A stretch of DNA of 64,000 nt, from contig JAFYQK010000025.1 of assembly GCA_017547165.1 (NCBI GenBank), positions 186,001-250,000 of the forward strand, read 5' to 3'. Origin of the DNA: Bacteroidaceae bacterium (GTDB taxonomy: Bacteria; Bacteroidota; Bacteroidia; Bacteroidales; Bacteroidaceae). The notes under the pieces are model-generated. The model was not told the DNA's origin. It saw nothing but the letters and a program-made list of their open reading frames with translations, and ran no database searches. This document shows positions 53,484 through 62,750 of the stretch, piece after piece; positions within the stretch are counted from its first letter, which is position 1, and the number at the start of each line of letters is the position of its first letter. The position numbers and the translations under genes were made by a program.

Positions 53484-53495
53484 ATTTTTTCTATA

Positions 53496-54515
53496 TCAAT
53501 AAATTAGCGACAATCTGTCTGTTATGCCAGTCATAGCCACCCACAAAATGGTGAGGGGTATGATTTCAAGGGCACAAAGGTACGATAATAAATGCAGAAT
53601 ACAATAAATTTTGGGTAGAAATATTGAATATGTCTTGTATAATACTCCCAATTTGAATGAAATAACAACAACGCATGTAAGCATTACATTCATTTGTGGT
53701 GTTAGTTCTGCGAAGATACTTGTTTCTGCTATTGCCAGTAGAAATGTCGTTTTGCAAATAAGAAGGAAACTATATGAATCTTTCCATGCATGTCTGCTTG
53801 TTTTATCAAAAAAAATCCAATTTATAAACGATGATGTCAAATTTTTGATGATAAAATATATGGCCAAACACCCTGCGTAGATTAATAATAGTTGGGAATT
53901 GGTTATTGGACAGAAAGTGAGGTCATAATTATTTTTCGCATAGCCCATAAAAAGTATGGCTCCGATAAGGCATATGAGAATGTTGATAGATAGAGATGAC
54001 GCAAATCCGATTTGCGGTGGCAGACTGCTAGTGGTGTGATTTTTTTTAAGGTAATTGGTGAATCCGTTATACTGATATGTAATAAATGCCCAACAATGCC
54101 TTATGATAATCAATAATATCACAAGACAAGCTATGAGCAGAGTTATAACGCCCTCATTCTTACCGCTATAATTTTCAAGAACATTGGACTCTATTCCTAT
54201 AGGTTTGACACTTACTTCGGGGTGTATCAGTGGATTGTCTTTGAAGTAGCCTAATTCGTAACATTTGGGTAGATTGTCTATAGAGTATGCTACCCTACCC
54301 TTTAGCCCCGGAATTTCAAGTGTGTCAGGACGTTGGCTCCATTTTATCTTTCTTGGGGGCAGATTAGCTTGTATTACCGAGTCTATCTTTGATGGCGAGC
54401 ATCCTGCCATTTGTCGAACAACACGAGTTACCCAGTACTCCTCAGAAGCTGTGCTTACTTCTATTGTACTGGGCATAATATGTTGTAGTTGGATAGTATC
54501 GGTTGAACTAGTCAT
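53496..54515 (-). CDS. DUF4271 domain membrane protein
   Basis: This 339-residue protein has an N-terminal soluble part of about 125 residues and six or so membrane helices (IACLVILLIIIRHCWAFITY, SINILICLIGAILFMGYA, LLLIYAGCLAIYFII and others). The helix pattern and the position directly before hemD match DUF4271, a Bacteroidetes family of unknown function. The gap to hemD is 12 bases. Any link to heme synthesis is only positional. Confidence 0.75.
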   Translation of the reverse strand: MTSSTDTIQLQHIMPSTIEVSTASEEYWVTRVVRQMAGCSPSKIDSVIQANLPPRKIKWSQRPDTLEIPGLKGRVAYSIDNLPKCYELGYFKDNPLIHPEVSVKPIGIESNVLENYSGKNEGVITLLIACLVILLIIIRHCWAFITYQYNGFTNYLKKNHTTSSLPPQIGFASSLSINILICLIGAILFMGYAKNNYDLTFCPITNSQLLLIYAGCLAIYFIIKNLTSSFINWIFFDKTSRHAWKDSYSFLLICKTTFLLAIAETSIFAELTPQMNVMLTCVVVISFKLGVLYKTYSIFLPKIYCILHLLSYLCALEIIPLTILWVAMTGITDRLSLIY

Positions 54516-54533
54516 TTTTGTTTAACATCAAAA

Positions 54534-55112
54534 TCAGAGTTTGGCAAAACGTCGTACGTTGGCATCCCACATTGGCATGTTCATAACCAAATCCAAGGCT
54601 TCCTGTGGAGTAGAGGCAACAGCAAAAGTGTTCAGGTGTTCCTGACGCAGGAATTTCTCCTCCATACCTTTATGTAAGAAGGCAATCAATTCGTCGTAAT
54701 ATCCATCGGTGTTCAGTAGCACAATGGGTTTAAGGTGTATGCCAAGTTGCTTCCAGGTTACCAATTCGCTCAATTCTGCTAATGTTCCAAAACCTCCGGC
54801 CAGCACAATTCCGCCATCCGACAATTCTGCCATCTTCTGTTGTCTGGTGTGCATGTCAGGGGTCTCTATCAACTGAGTCATACCTGTATGGTGCCAGTTC
54901 TCTTCTATCATGAAAGTTGGTATTATGCCAATAGCCTTTCCTCCTGCTTCCATGCAGGCATCAGCTCCAGCACGCATCAAACCCATGTTCCCTGCACCAT
55001 TAACAAGAGTCATTCCGCGTTCTCCCATCAGTCGGCCTAATTCATGCGCGGCCTCGAAATATTTCTCTGGAATTTGATCGCTGCTGGCGCAATATATGCA
55101 AATGCTGTTCAT
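54534..55112 (-). CDS. LOG-family protein (TIGR00730 Rossmann fold)
   Basis: This 192-residue protein has the LOG-family signatures GAGNMGLMRAGADACMEAGG and LAGGFGTLAELSELVTWKQL (PGGxGTxxE-type). Family members hydrolyse nucleoside 5'-monophosphates at the N-glycosidic bond; plant and some bacterial members release cytokinins. The bacterial role here is unknown. It is 18 bases upstream of the DUF4271 gene and 86 bases downstream of metK. Confidence 0.88.
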   Translation of the reverse strand: MNSICIYCASSDQIPEKYFEAAHELGRLMGERGMTLVNGAGNMGLMRAGADACMEAGGKAIGIIPTFMIEENWHHTGMTQLIETPDMHTRQQKMAELSDGGIVLAGGFGTLAELSELVTWKQLGIHLKPIVLLNTDGYYDELIAFLHKGMEEKFLRQEHLNTFAVASTPQEALDLVMNMPMWDANVRRFAKL

Positions 55113-55198
55113 TTTGGTATAGTGATATAAATTTAACTAAAGGTTTCCCTTCCACCAGTTAGAGATGAAAAGGAAACCTGAATGTGTCTTCGATGTTT

Positions 55199-56458
55199 TT
55201 ATAAAGCGAATGCTTCTCGAATTTGCTCTACATAGTCGAGTTTCTCCCAAGTGAAGAGCTCTACTTCAAGAGTCTTTTTACCACAGTTGTAGTTTGACTC
55301 AAAAGTCTTTGTGACAACTTGAGGTTCACGGCCCATATGACCATATGCAGCTGTTTCCTCGTATATTGGGTTGCGCAGTTTAAGACGTTGCTCTATTGCA
55401 TAGGGGCGAAGATCAAAGATTGTCTTAATCTTATCGGCAATCTCGCCGTCTGTCATTTCTATCTTTGCACGTCCATAAGTGTCAACACAGATGCTCACAG
55501 GCTCTGCTACACCAATGGCATATGAGATTTGTACCAACATTTCGTCCGCAACACCAGCAGCCACCATGTTTTTGGCTATATGACGAGCGGCATAGGCTGC
55601 AGAACGGTCAACCTTAGAGGGGTCTTTGCCACTGAATGCACCACCACCATGCGCACCCTTACCTCCATAGGTGTCTACAATGATTTTGCGTCCAGTCAAA
55701 CCGGTATCGCCATGAGGACCACCGATAACGAATTTGCCCGTGGGGTTGACGTGATAGATAATGTTGTCGTTGAACAAGGCCAGTACCTTCTCGCTGGTGA
55801 TAGTTTCCTTTACGCGGGGAATAAGGATTTTTATCACGTCCTCCCGTATTTTCTGTTGCATAGCCTCATCGCTATCGAACTCGTCGTGCTGTGTGCTTAC
55901 CACTATGGTATCAATGCGCACAGGGATGTTCTCGTCGCTATATTCTATGGTCACTTGGCTCTTTGAATCGGGGCGAAGGTATGTCATTTCCTTACCTTCG
56001 CGGCGGATGTTGGCCAATTCGCGCAATAAACGGTGACTCAAATCCAAACTTAAGGGCATATAGTTCTCTGTCTCGTTTGTAGCATAACCGAACATCATGC
56101 CTTGGTCGCCAGCACCTTGGTTTTCGCGATCCTCGCGCTCTACGCCACGATTGATATCGCCACTCTGTTCGTGGATGGCGCTGAAAACACCGCAGGAATT
56201 GCCCTCGAACATGTATTCGCTCTTTGTGTAGCCGATGCGGTTTATCACTTCGCGTGCAATACGCTGAAGATCAACATAAGCTTGAGTTTTGATTTCGCCA
56301 GCCAAAACAACCTGGCCTGTTGTCACGAGAGTCTCACAAGCCACTTTCGATTCGGGATCAAATGCCAGAATCTTGTCCAAAACGGCATCACTGATTTGGT
56401 CTGCCACCTTATCAGGATGGCCCTCTGAAACGGATTCTGAAGTAAAAAGGTAACCCAT
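55199..56458 (-). CDS. metK: S-adenosylmethionine synthase
   Basis: This 419-residue enzyme makes SAM from methionine and ATP. Signatures are [20 protein letters not shown] near the start, [52 protein letters not shown] and TYGRAKIEM. Length is slightly above the bacterial average of about 385-400. The gene has tandem duplicated promoters and an unusually long leader (56459-56619), suggesting RNA-level control. Confidence 0.97.
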   Translation of the reverse strand: MGYLFTSESVSEGHPDKVADQISDAVLDKILAFDPESKVACETLVTTGQVVLAGEIKTQAYVDLQRIAREVINRIGYTKSEYMFEGNSCGVFSAIHEQSGDINRGVEREDRENQGAGDQGMMFGYATNETENYMPLSLDLSHRLLRELANIRREGKEMTYLRPDSKSQVTIEYSDENIPVRIDTIVVSTQHDEFDSDEAMQQKIREDVIKILIPRVKETITSEKVLALFNDNIIYHVNPTGKFVIGGPHGDTGLTGRKIIVDTYGGKGAHGGGAFSGKDPSKVDRSAAYAARHIAKNMVAAGVADEMLVQISYAIGVAEPVSICVDTYGRAKIEMTDGEIADKIKTIFDLRPYAIEQRLKLRNPIYEETAAYGHMGREPQVVTKTFESNYNCGKKTLEVELFTWEKLDYVEQIREAFAL

Positions 56459-56619
56459 AGTTTTAATAATTAAATTAGTTATTAATTAATAATGTATGGG
56501 GAAAGAAATAGGGCGGAATGCGTCAAAGTTCTGTCAGTAATTGTTTTTTCAGAACTTTTATTTTAGCATTTTTTTCTGTGGTTGCAAGCAGCCCAAATCT
56601 ATCCACATGTTATTTAAAT
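56459..56619 (-). promoter_or_regulatory. Long metK leader with a conserved-looking hairpin, riboswitch candidate
   Basis: From promoter P1 the mRNA would carry about 160 untranslated bases. On the minus strand the early leader holds GGGCTGCTTGCAACCAC and an A-rich run followed by TGCTAAAA. A perfect 9-bp hairpin comes next (56525-56533 with 56550-56558, CAGAACTTT type, 16-base loop), then an AT-rich run up to the ATG. SAM-II-type aptamers contain GCUAAAA near their end, but I cannot confirm the fold. No U-run follows the hairpin, so it is not a simple terminator. Confidence 0.35.
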
Positions 56620-56625
56620 CGTCTG

Positions 56626-56655
56626 CAAAATTACGAATAAGTGAGCGAAATACAA
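56626..56655 (-). promoter_or_regulatory. metK promoter P1
   Basis: TTG (56653-56655), a 19-base spacer and TAATTTTG (56626-56633). The spacer ends in CTCACTTATTCG directly before the -7 element, identical to P2. Confidence 0.75.
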
Positions 56656-56705
56656 AATAAATCTTTATTTTTATTTCCGAACGTGAGTAATTTAGGCCGA
56701 AAGCC

Positions 56706-56736
56706 AAAGGTACGAATAAGTGAGGTATTTACCAAA
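56706..56736 (-). promoter_or_regulatory. metK promoter P2, duplicated 80 bp upstream
   Basis: TTG (56734-56736), a 20-base spacer and TACCTTTG (56706-56713). The spacer again ends in CTCACTTATTCG, so P1 and P2 share a 14-base core exactly 80 bases apart. A third, degenerate copy (CACTTAATCA then CATATTTG) lies at 56734-56751. The rest of 56742-56884 holds no gene. Confidence 0.6.
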
Positions 56737-56884
56737 TATGTGATTAAGTGAAAGCAAAAAAAGTCGCTTTTTATGCTGGACTAAAAGTAAAATCAACCGA
56801 ATAGGACAATTTTATTTGAGGAAATCCGAACGTAAGAACCTATAGTCATAGCCTTGATGTTATGAATAAGTTAGAGTATTCTTC

Positions 56885-57307
56885 TTATTGTCTAATCTCT
56901 TCTAGTGGCACCATAACAAATGGTCGTTCGCACATACGGGGGTGTGGTAAGGTAAGTTCTGGAGTAGTGACATGTAGGTCGTCGTAGGTTAGTAGGTCTA
57001 TATCTATAATACGATCGTAGTGACATAGCTCCCCATCTACTAATGTACTCTTTTGTGTACGTCCTAATTCACGTTCTATTTTCTGCGTTTCGCGTAGGCA
57101 TGCTTGGGGTGACATCATTGTGTGAACAAGGCATGCGGCATTGATAAAATGATTCGGGCTACTGAATCCTATAGGTTTTGTCTCAACGAAGGAGGATACA
57201 CGATAAACAGAACCCAGGCGCTCGTCAATGAGTGCCAGGGCTCTGCGTATGTTTTCTTCTCTATTGCCTAGGTTTGAACCCAGACCGAGATATAATTTGT
57301 GTGTCAT
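56885..57307 (-). CDS. folK: 2-amino-4-hydroxy-6-hydroxymethyldihydropteridine pyrophosphokinase
   Basis: This 140-residue folate-pathway enzyme activates hydroxymethyl-dihydropterin. It has LYLGLGSNLGNREENIRRAL at the N-terminus, ERELGRTQKSTLVDGELCHY and the metal-site segment RIIDIDLLTYDDL, ending TLPHPRMCERPFVMVPLEEI. It is the last gene of the miaB-folK run, 16 bases after queA. Confidence 0.93.
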   Translation of the reverse strand: MTHKLYLGLGSNLGNREENIRRALALIDERLGSVYRVSSFVETKPIGFSSPNHFINAACLVHTMMSPQACLRETQKIERELGRTQKSTLVDGELCHYDRIIDIDLLTYDDLHVTTPELTLPHPRMCERPFVMVPLEEIRQ

Positions 57308-57323
57308 GTAGTTGTGCTACGTT

Positions 57324-58436
57324 TTAGTCATTGATGATGAGCATTGCATCTCCATAAGGTCCAAAACGATATCGGCGTGAGGGGTCGGTTTCATTGTAAC
57401 GCATAGCTTCCTTGTAACCTTTCATTATCAGGTCATATCCACCGAAAGAAGCAGTAAGCATAAGCATAGTGCTCATTGGTGAGTAGAAGTTTGCGATCAT
57501 TGCATCAGCAATATGGAAATCGTAAGGAGGGAATATGAATTTGCTTGTCCATCCGTCGTATGGTTTAAGTTTGTTGTCTGCACTGACAGCTGTTTCAAAA
57601 ACCCTTTGTACGGTGGTACCAACGGCAACAACACGATGACCATTTTGTTTGGCTGTATTGATGATATCGCAAGCCTCTTGCGTTACATGCATTTCCTCGC
57701 TGTCTGTTTTGTGCTTTGTAAGGTCTTCCACATCGATAGAGCGGAAGCATCCTAATCCACAGTGAAGTGTAACAAATGCTTGCTCTATACCTTTGATTTC
57801 CATCATCTTTAGCAATTGGGGAGAGAAGTGTAGACCTGATGCAGGGGCTGTAACAGCACCTTCGTTCTTGGCAAATACGGTTTGAAAGTCTTCCATATCC
57901 TCGGGTTCTGAGGGACGATTGATTATTTCCTTAGGGAGAGGAGCTTCACCAAGTGAATAAAGTGCGTGCTTGAATTCTTCGTGGGGACCGTCGTACAGAA
58001 AACGAAGTGTTCTACCACGGCTGGTGGTGTTGTCAATAACTTCAGCTACCATACTGTCATCTTCGCCAAAATACAGTTTGTTGCCAATACGGATTTTACG
58101 AGCAGGGTCAACAAGAACATCCCACAGACGTAATTCAGGATTGAGTTCTCTGAGCAGGAATACCTCGATTTTTGCTCCAGTCTTTTCCTTATTTCCGTAG
58201 AGACGGGCAGGAAAAACTTTTGTGTCGTTGAAAACGAAGACATCTTTTTCGTCAAAGAAATTCAGAATATCGCGGAATGATTCGCGATGCTCGATAATAC
58301 CACTTTTGGCATGAATAACCATCAGACGGCAGTCGTCGCGATGAAAATAGGGACGCTCTTCGTCTGGAGCAAATTGACCGGGATACATAGCAATTCGCTC
58401 TTCTGGAAGTCTGAATTTGAACTGTGATAACTTCAT
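57324..58436 (-). CDS. queA: S-adenosylmethionine:tRNA ribosyltransferase-isomerase
   Basis: This 370-residue enzyme builds epoxyqueuosine at the wobble base of GUN-anticodon tRNAs. It has the N-terminal [37 protein letters not shown], and the highly conserved [20 protein letters not shown] and [18 protein letters not shown]. Bacterial QueA is about 340-350, so it is slightly long. It lies in the tRNA-modification run between truB and folK. Confidence 0.95.
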   Translation of the reverse strand: MKLSQFKFRLPEERIAMYPGQFAPDEERPYFHRDDCRLMVIHAKSGIIEHRESFRDILNFFDEKDVFVFNDTKVFPARLYGNKEKTGAKIEVFLLRELNPELRLWDVLVDPARKIRIGNKLYFGEDDSMVAEVIDNTTSRGRTLRFLYDGPHEEFKHALYSLGEAPLPKEIINRPSEPEDMEDFQTVFAKNEGAVTAPASGLHFSPQLLKMMEIKGIEQAFVTLHCGLGCFRSIDVEDLTKHKTDSEEMHVTQEACDIINTAKQNGHRVVAVGTTVQRVFETAVSADNKLKPYDGWTSKFIFPPYDFHIADAMIANFYSPMSTMLMLTASFGGYDLIMKGYKEAMRYNETDPSRRYRFGPYGDAMLIIND

Positions 58437-58468
58437 ATTCTGTAATTATGGAATGTTTGAGTATATTT

Positions 58469-59176
58469 TTAATCTTGTGGTGGAGTTGGAATTGTTTGAA
58501 GCCATTGCTGGAATGATTCCATTGTATGGCATTCCTCTACTGGATAATCGCCAATACGGGTGCGGCGTAGTGCAGTAAGGTATGCTCCGGAATCAAGGGC
58601 CAAACCGATATCCCTTGCAAGTGCGCGTATATATGTTCCTTTGCTGCATACGACACGAATGGTGGCTTGCATTGCTGTCTCGTCAAAGTGTTGAAGTTCT
58701 ATTTCGTCAATAACTAGGATTTTGGGTTTAAGTTCGACTTCCTTGCCTTGTCGTGCAAGGTCATAGGCTCTTTTGCCATCTACCTTGCAAGCTGAGTATG
58801 AGGGTGGAACCTGCTCAATACGTCCGATGAATTTTTGTAATGCTTCCTTTACCTTTTCTTTGGTAATGTGATATGTTGGGAATGTAGCATCAGTTTCGGT
58901 TTCAAGATCAAAACTAGGTGTTGTAGCACCCAATTGCAAGGTGGCAATGTACTCCTTTGTTTTTGCTTGCAGACAATCTATTTGTTTTGTTGCCTTACCT
59001 GTGCATATGATGAGTACACCGGTTGCAAGCGGGTCAAGTGTGCCAGCATGGCCTACCTTGAGTTTCTTTTCTCCAATGTGCTTGCACAAGAGATAACGTA
59101 CCTTGCTAACCAGTCCAAATGATGTCCAGTTGAGAGGCTTGTCAAAAGAAAGTATTGTTCCGCTCTTAAAATCCAT
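58469..59176 (-). CDS. truB: tRNA pseudouridine-55 synthase
   Basis: This 235-residue enzyme makes pseudouridine 55 in the T-loop of tRNAs. It starts FKSGTILSFDKPLNWTSFGL and has the catalytic Asp in KVGHAGTLDPLATGVLIICT, plus YSACKVDGKRAYDLARQGKE and VCSKGTYIRALARDIG. It lacks the C-terminal PUA domain found in longer forms. It is 12 bases from uppP. Confidence 0.95.
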   Translation of the reverse strand: MDFKSGTILSFDKPLNWTSFGLVSKVRYLLCKHIGEKKLKVGHAGTLDPLATGVLIICTGKATKQIDCLQAKTKEYIATLQLGATTPSFDLETETDATFPTYHITKEKVKEALQKFIGRIEQVPPSYSACKVDGKRAYDLARQGKEVELKPKILVIDEIELQHFDETAMQATIRVVCSKGTYIRALARDIGLALDSGAYLTALRRTRIGDYPVEECHTMESFQQWLQTIPTPPQD

Positions 59177-59188
59177 GAAGAGTAACGA

Positions 59189-60034
59189 TTATATTATTGT
59201 CAAATCAAAACCTGCAAGTATCATTATAAGAATAGCTCCTCCTACAAGAATTCTGTACCAACCAAATATCTTAAAACCATATTTTTGGACATACTTAATA
59301 AACCCTTTTATTGCAATCATTGCCACGATAAATGCTACTATGTTGCCAACAATAAGAGAGGACATATTATTCATAATCAATTCTGTACCACCTTCTTTCA
59401 AAAGTTTATACATTTTGTACAACGTTGCTCCAAACATTGTGGGCACAGCCAGGAAGAAAGAAAATTCTGCTGCTGCTTTGCGAGTAAGTCCTTGAGACAT
59501 GCCACCAACGATTGTTGCCATAGAACGTGATACACCCGGTATCATGGAAATGCATTGGAACAGACCAATTACAAAAGCATTCTTCTCACTTAATGATTTA
59601 TTGTCATCAAGGTTTTTGAATATCTTATCGCAGAATAGCATAAAGATACCACCTATTACCAACATTACTGCTACAACTTCTACTTTTTCCAACATGGCAT
59701 CAATAGCGTCACTTAACAGCAAACCTAATACCACGGCAGGGATAAAGGCGACAAAAAGTTTCCAGTAGAAATCGAATGTATGGAGAAAACGTTTTAATGC
59801 ATTGCTGCCTTTAGGGGCTTCAGAATGGTTGAGTTGAAAAAAACGTTTCCAATATAATACTACAACAGATAAAATTGCACCAAACTGAATAATGAAGGTG
59901 AAAGCTTTAACATATTCGGTACTTTCCACACCTAATAGATTCTGTGCTATAATCATGTGTCCAGTTGAGGAAACAGGCAAGAATTCAGTTAAACCTTCAA
60001 CTATGGCAATGATGATTGTTTCTATAATACCCAT
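59189..60034 (-). CDS. uppP: Undecaprenyl-diphosphate phosphatase
   Basis: This 281-residue membrane enzyme recycles the lipid carrier for peptidoglycan and gives bacitracin resistance (bacA). It has the two BacA motifs: EGLTEFLPVSSTGHMIIAQN near residue 14 and SMIPGVSRSMATIVGGMSQG near residue 165, with about eight membrane helices. It lies in the conserved Bacteroidetes run with ftsX and truB. Confidence 0.95.
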   Translation of the reverse strand: MGIIETIIIAIVEGLTEFLPVSSTGHMIIAQNLLGVESTEYVKAFTFIIQFGAILSVVVLYWKRFFQLNHSEAPKGSNALKRFLHTFDFYWKLFVAFIPAVVLGLLLSDAIDAMLEKVEVVAVMLVIGGIFMLFCDKIFKNLDDNKSLSEKNAFVIGLFQCISMIPGVSRSMATIVGGMSQGLTRKAAAEFSFFLAVPTMFGATLYKMYKLLKEGGTELIMNNMSSLIVGNIVAFIVAMIAIKGFIKYVQKYGFKIFGWYRILVGGAILIMILAGFDLTII

Positions 60035-60040
60035 AAATAT

Positions 60041-60265
60041 TTATTTTGTATCCTTCGACTTATACATTATTCCGAATATGATAAAAATGAAGCCGAAGAA
60101 GCAAACAGCGGGAGCTAGTTTGATTCGGCGTACGCTGAAGATTTCAGGATTGAAAGTTTCTTCGCTACTACCACTGCCACTCATCAATATAAAGCCTGCA
60201 ATGATGATAATCATGCCGATTGCCAAAAGAATGTAGTTTTTTTTGTTGAAAGTTAATTTATTCAT
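60041..60265 (-). CDS. DUF3098 small membrane protein
   Basis: This 74-residue protein has two membrane helices (YILLAIGMIIIIAGFILMSG and LAPAVCFFGFIFIIFGIMY) separated by a serine-rich loop and a FNPEIFSVRRIKLAP segment. It matches DUF3098, found between ftsX and uppP in Bacteroidetes. The function is unknown. Gaps are 6 bases to uppP and 14 to ftsX. Confidence 0.85.
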   Translation of the reverse strand: MNKLTFNKKNYILLAIGMIIIIAGFILMSGSGSSEETFNPEIFSVRRIKLAPAVCFFGFIFIIFGIMYKSKDTK

Positions 60266-60279
60266 TGGAATGGATGTAT

Positions 60280-61140
60280 TTATTTATAAAGGTCTTTTTC
60301 TTTCATTCTTAAAAAGCGGGTAACGCTGATATATGTGCATGTAAGTGTAATAACCAATGCAAAAGTAAGTACGCTTAGCGCCATCATAATGATGTTTTCT
60401 TTTGGAATGAATTGTGTTAGTGCGTCATCATATTTTGTTGACCATCTTAGAAGTCCCAAGAGTATTCCATTGGCAATTATTGTAGATGTAACACCAATGC
60501 ATAAACCTCTAATAAGGAATGGACGACGGATAAATGCCCATCGAGCTCCTATCAGTTTCATATTGTTGATAATGAACCTTCGACTATAAACGCTTAAATG
60601 CACCGTACTATTGATAAGACTAACGCTGATAACAGAAAGCATTATTGTAATTCCCAAGAGTATAACGCTAATAGTGTTAAGGTTCTTGTTAAGGTTTTCT
60701 ATTAGTTCTTTTTGATAGATAACATCTATTATGGCTTCCTCTTCGTAAAGATTGTCTGTTATCCAAAGGAGGCTGTCGCTACAAGCATACATGTCCTTCA
60801 TTCGCAATTCCATTGATATGCTGAAGGGGTTGTTGCCAAGCACTTCTTTTGGATTTACTCCCATGGATTCTATTTGTTCCTGAAGAGCTTGCTCGCTACT
60901 GATGTAGTTGACGTGATGAATATATTTCTTTTGCGCTATTTCGGCTTCTATATTTCTGGCAGTATACTCTGATGTTGTGTCTGCCAAAATTATAGTTACA
61001 GTAAGGTCCTGACGTACATGTCTACGAATCTCCCGTGCTGTAAGCATGAAGAGTACCAATGCACCTAAAAGCAACAGAACCATAGTGGTGCTGATGGTGC
61101 TGGTAAGAAATTGCCAGCGCATGGCTGCTGTTCTTTTCAT
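60280..61140 (-). CDS. ftsX: FtsX-like cell-division permease
   Basis: This 286-residue protein has one N-terminal helix, a periplasmic domain (about residues 40-160) with LTVTIILADTTSEYTARNIE and SIMEL-type segments, and three further helices (about 165-280). This is the FtsX topology rather than the larger MacB-type one. With FtsE, an ATPase not in the window, it controls peptidoglycan hydrolysis at the septum. The start overlaps the miaB stop by 4 bases. Confidence 0.88.
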   Translation of the reverse strand: MKRTAAMRWQFLTSTISTTMVLLLLGALVLFMLTAREIRRHVRQDLTVTIILADTTSEYTARNIEAEIAQKKYIHHVNYISSEQALQEQIESMGVNPKEVLGNNPFSISMELRMKDMYACSDSLLWITDNLYEEEAIIDVIYQKELIENLNKNLNTISVILLGITIMLSVISVSLINSTVHLSVYSRRFIINNMKLIGARWAFIRRPFLIRGLCIGVTSTIIANGILLGLLRWSTKYDDALTQFIPKENIIMMALSVLTFALVITLTCTYISVTRFLRMKEKDLYK

Positions 61141-62450
61141 ATAGCTACACCTTTTAGGGTCGCACTGGAACTTTCAGTTATCTTTACTCTAACAGTATCA
61201 CCAATGCGGTGGTTATTACGATCAATGATGACTACTTTGTTTTGTTCGGTACGGCCGAATAGTTGGTCTCTACTACGTTTGCTAACTCCCTCGAGTAGTA
61301 CATCATATTCTTTACCAATGCAAAACCTATTGCATTGGGCAGATAATTCATTCTGTAAGGAAATAAGTTCGTTGAGGCGACGGATTTTTGTTTCTTCGTC
61401 AATGTCATCAGGAAAGTGCTTGCTGGCATAAGTGCCAGGGCGTTCGCTATATTTGAACATAAATGATGAGTCGTAACGGCATTCGCGCATGAGACTCAAA
61501 CTTTCTTGGTGATCTTCTTCTGTTTCACTACAGTAGCCGGCAAAGATATCGGTGGTGATTGCGCATTCTGGTACTATGCGACGTATAGCTTCCACTCGCT
61601 CCAAGTACCATTCACGGGTATATTTGCGATTCATCAACTTCAAGATTCTATTGCTTCCACTTTGTACAGGCAGATGTATGTGTTTACATACATTGGGTTC
61701 CTGGGCAATAACAAGTAAAGTTTCGTCGCTCATGTCCTTGGGATGTGATGTTGTAAAACGCACTCTCATGTCTGGAACAGTTTGAGCTACCAATCTTAAT
61801 AACTTAGGAAAGTCGGTTTCGTTGTACCTGTAGCTGTTGACATTTTGACCTAAAAGGGTGACTTCTTTGAACCCTCTGTTCTGTAGGTCAAGGCATTCTT
61901 TAAGTATACTCTCAACATCGCGGCTACGCTCTCTACCACGTGTGTAAGGGACAATGCAATAGTGACAAAAATTATTACAACCACGCATTATGCTCACAAA
62001 ACCACCAATATGTCCAGTATGAAGGCGTTGAGGAATAACATCGCTATAGGTTTCTGTAAGAGATAAATCCACGTTAATAGCCTTGTGGCCACATTCTGCT
62101 TGTGCTATTAAGTCAGGAAGTGCCATATAACTATCTGGTCCGGCAACCAGGTCAACGCCATATTCATGAAGAAGCTGTTCTTTGACACGTTCAGCCATGC
62201 AACCAATCACGCCAATGATTAGTTTGTGACTATCAGGACGTTTTTTTTGTATGCTATGTAAGAATTCTATTCGAGAAAGAATCTTCTGTTCGGCATTGTC
62301 TCTAACACTACATGTATTTAGAAATATGGCATCGGCTAGCTCTAACTGTTCGCAGACCTCATATCCAGCCATTCCCATAACAGATGCTACAACTTCGCTG
62401 TCAGCAACATTCATTTGACAACCATATGTCTCAATCAGCAGTTTCTTCAT
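61137..62450 (-). CDS. miaB: tRNA-2-methylthio-N6-dimethylallyladenosine synthase
   Basis: ATG 62450 (MKKLLIETYGCQMNVADSEV) is the start; a longer frame to 62591 runs over the tRNA gene and terminator and is not plausible. The 437-residue radical SAM enzyme has three N-terminal cluster cysteines (YGCQMN, NTCSVRDN, GVIGCMAERV) and the CxxxCxxC of RGCNNFCHYCIVPYTRGRER. A C-terminal TRAM-type domain is present (KEYDVLLEGVSKRSRDQLFG). It thiolates A37 of tRNAs reading UNN codons. It heads the run to folK. Confidence 0.95.
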   Translation of the reverse strand: MKKLLIETYGCQMNVADSEVVASVMGMAGYEVCEQLELADAIFLNTCSVRDNAEQKILSRIEFLHSIQKKRPDSHKLIIGVIGCMAERVKEQLLHEYGVDLVAGPDSYMALPDLIAQAECGHKAINVDLSLTETYSDVIPQRLHTGHIGGFVSIMRGCNNFCHYCIVPYTRGRERSRDVESILKECLDLQNRGFKEVTLLGQNVNSYRYNETDFPKLLRLVAQTVPDMRVRFTTSHPKDMSDETLLVIAQEPNVCKHIHLPVQSGSNRILKLMNRKYTREWYLERVEAIRRIVPECAITTDIFAGYCSETEEDHQESLSLMRECRYDSSFMFKYSERPGTYASKHFPDDIDEETKIRRLNELISLQNELSAQCNRFCIGKEYDVLLEGVSKRSRDQLFGRTEQNKVVIIDRNNHRIGDTVRVKITESSSATLKGVAI

Positions 62451-62466
62451 TTTGTGATATGTATAA

Positions 62467-62496
62467 AAGGGAGGTTCGCCTATGGCGACCTCCCTT
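62467..62496 (-). terminator. Terminator after tRNA-Gln
   Basis: AAGGGAGGTCGCC pairs with GGCGAACCTCCCTT (one bulge) around a 3-base loop and is followed on the minus strand by TTTTATAC. It lies only 17 bases before the miaB start, so miaB needs read-through or another start signal. Confidence 0.8.
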
Positions 62497-62501
62497 GATG
62501 A

Positions 62502-62575
62502 TGGTTGGGCTATCCGGGCTCGAACCAGAACAAAGACGACCAAAATGTCTTGTGCTACCATTACACCATAGCCCA
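62502..62575 (-). tRNA. tRNA-Gln (anticodon UUG)
   Basis: On the minus strand a full cloverleaf of 74 bases including encoded CCA is seen. The acceptor stem is TGGGCTA/TAGCCCA, with the U1-A72 pair typical of tRNA-Gln. The D stem is GTGT/GCAC, the anticodon loop TTTTGGT gives UUG at positions 34-36, and the T loop TTCGAGC is closed by TCTGG/CCGGA. The anticodon stem has one A-C mismatch at its loop end. Terminator and miaB follow. Confidence 0.9.
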
Positions 62576-62616
62576 ATCCTAAACAAATCATAGCCTTTCG
62601 GCTTACATTTGCTGTG

Positions 62617-62624
62617 CAAAGTTA
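62617..62624 (-). promoter_or_regulatory. -7 element for tRNA-Gln
   Basis: TAACTTTG on the minus strand lies 41 bases before the tRNA 5' end. No TTG at the standard distance. Confidence 0.5.
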
Positions 62625-62750
62625 CGAAAAAATATTCATCTTTCGCATTATAAGGCGAAATTATTTACTGTTGTGCTCGCGATTTTGCTATTTCTCGTAA
62701 CTTTTATTCTCATTTACTATCCTTTATTGGGGAGGAAATGTAAAGGAAAG

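Noticed and set aside
62451-62591. N-terminal extension of MiaB
   Set aside because: The extension translates tRNA-Gln and its terminator; MiaB aligns from MKKLLIETYGCQMN.
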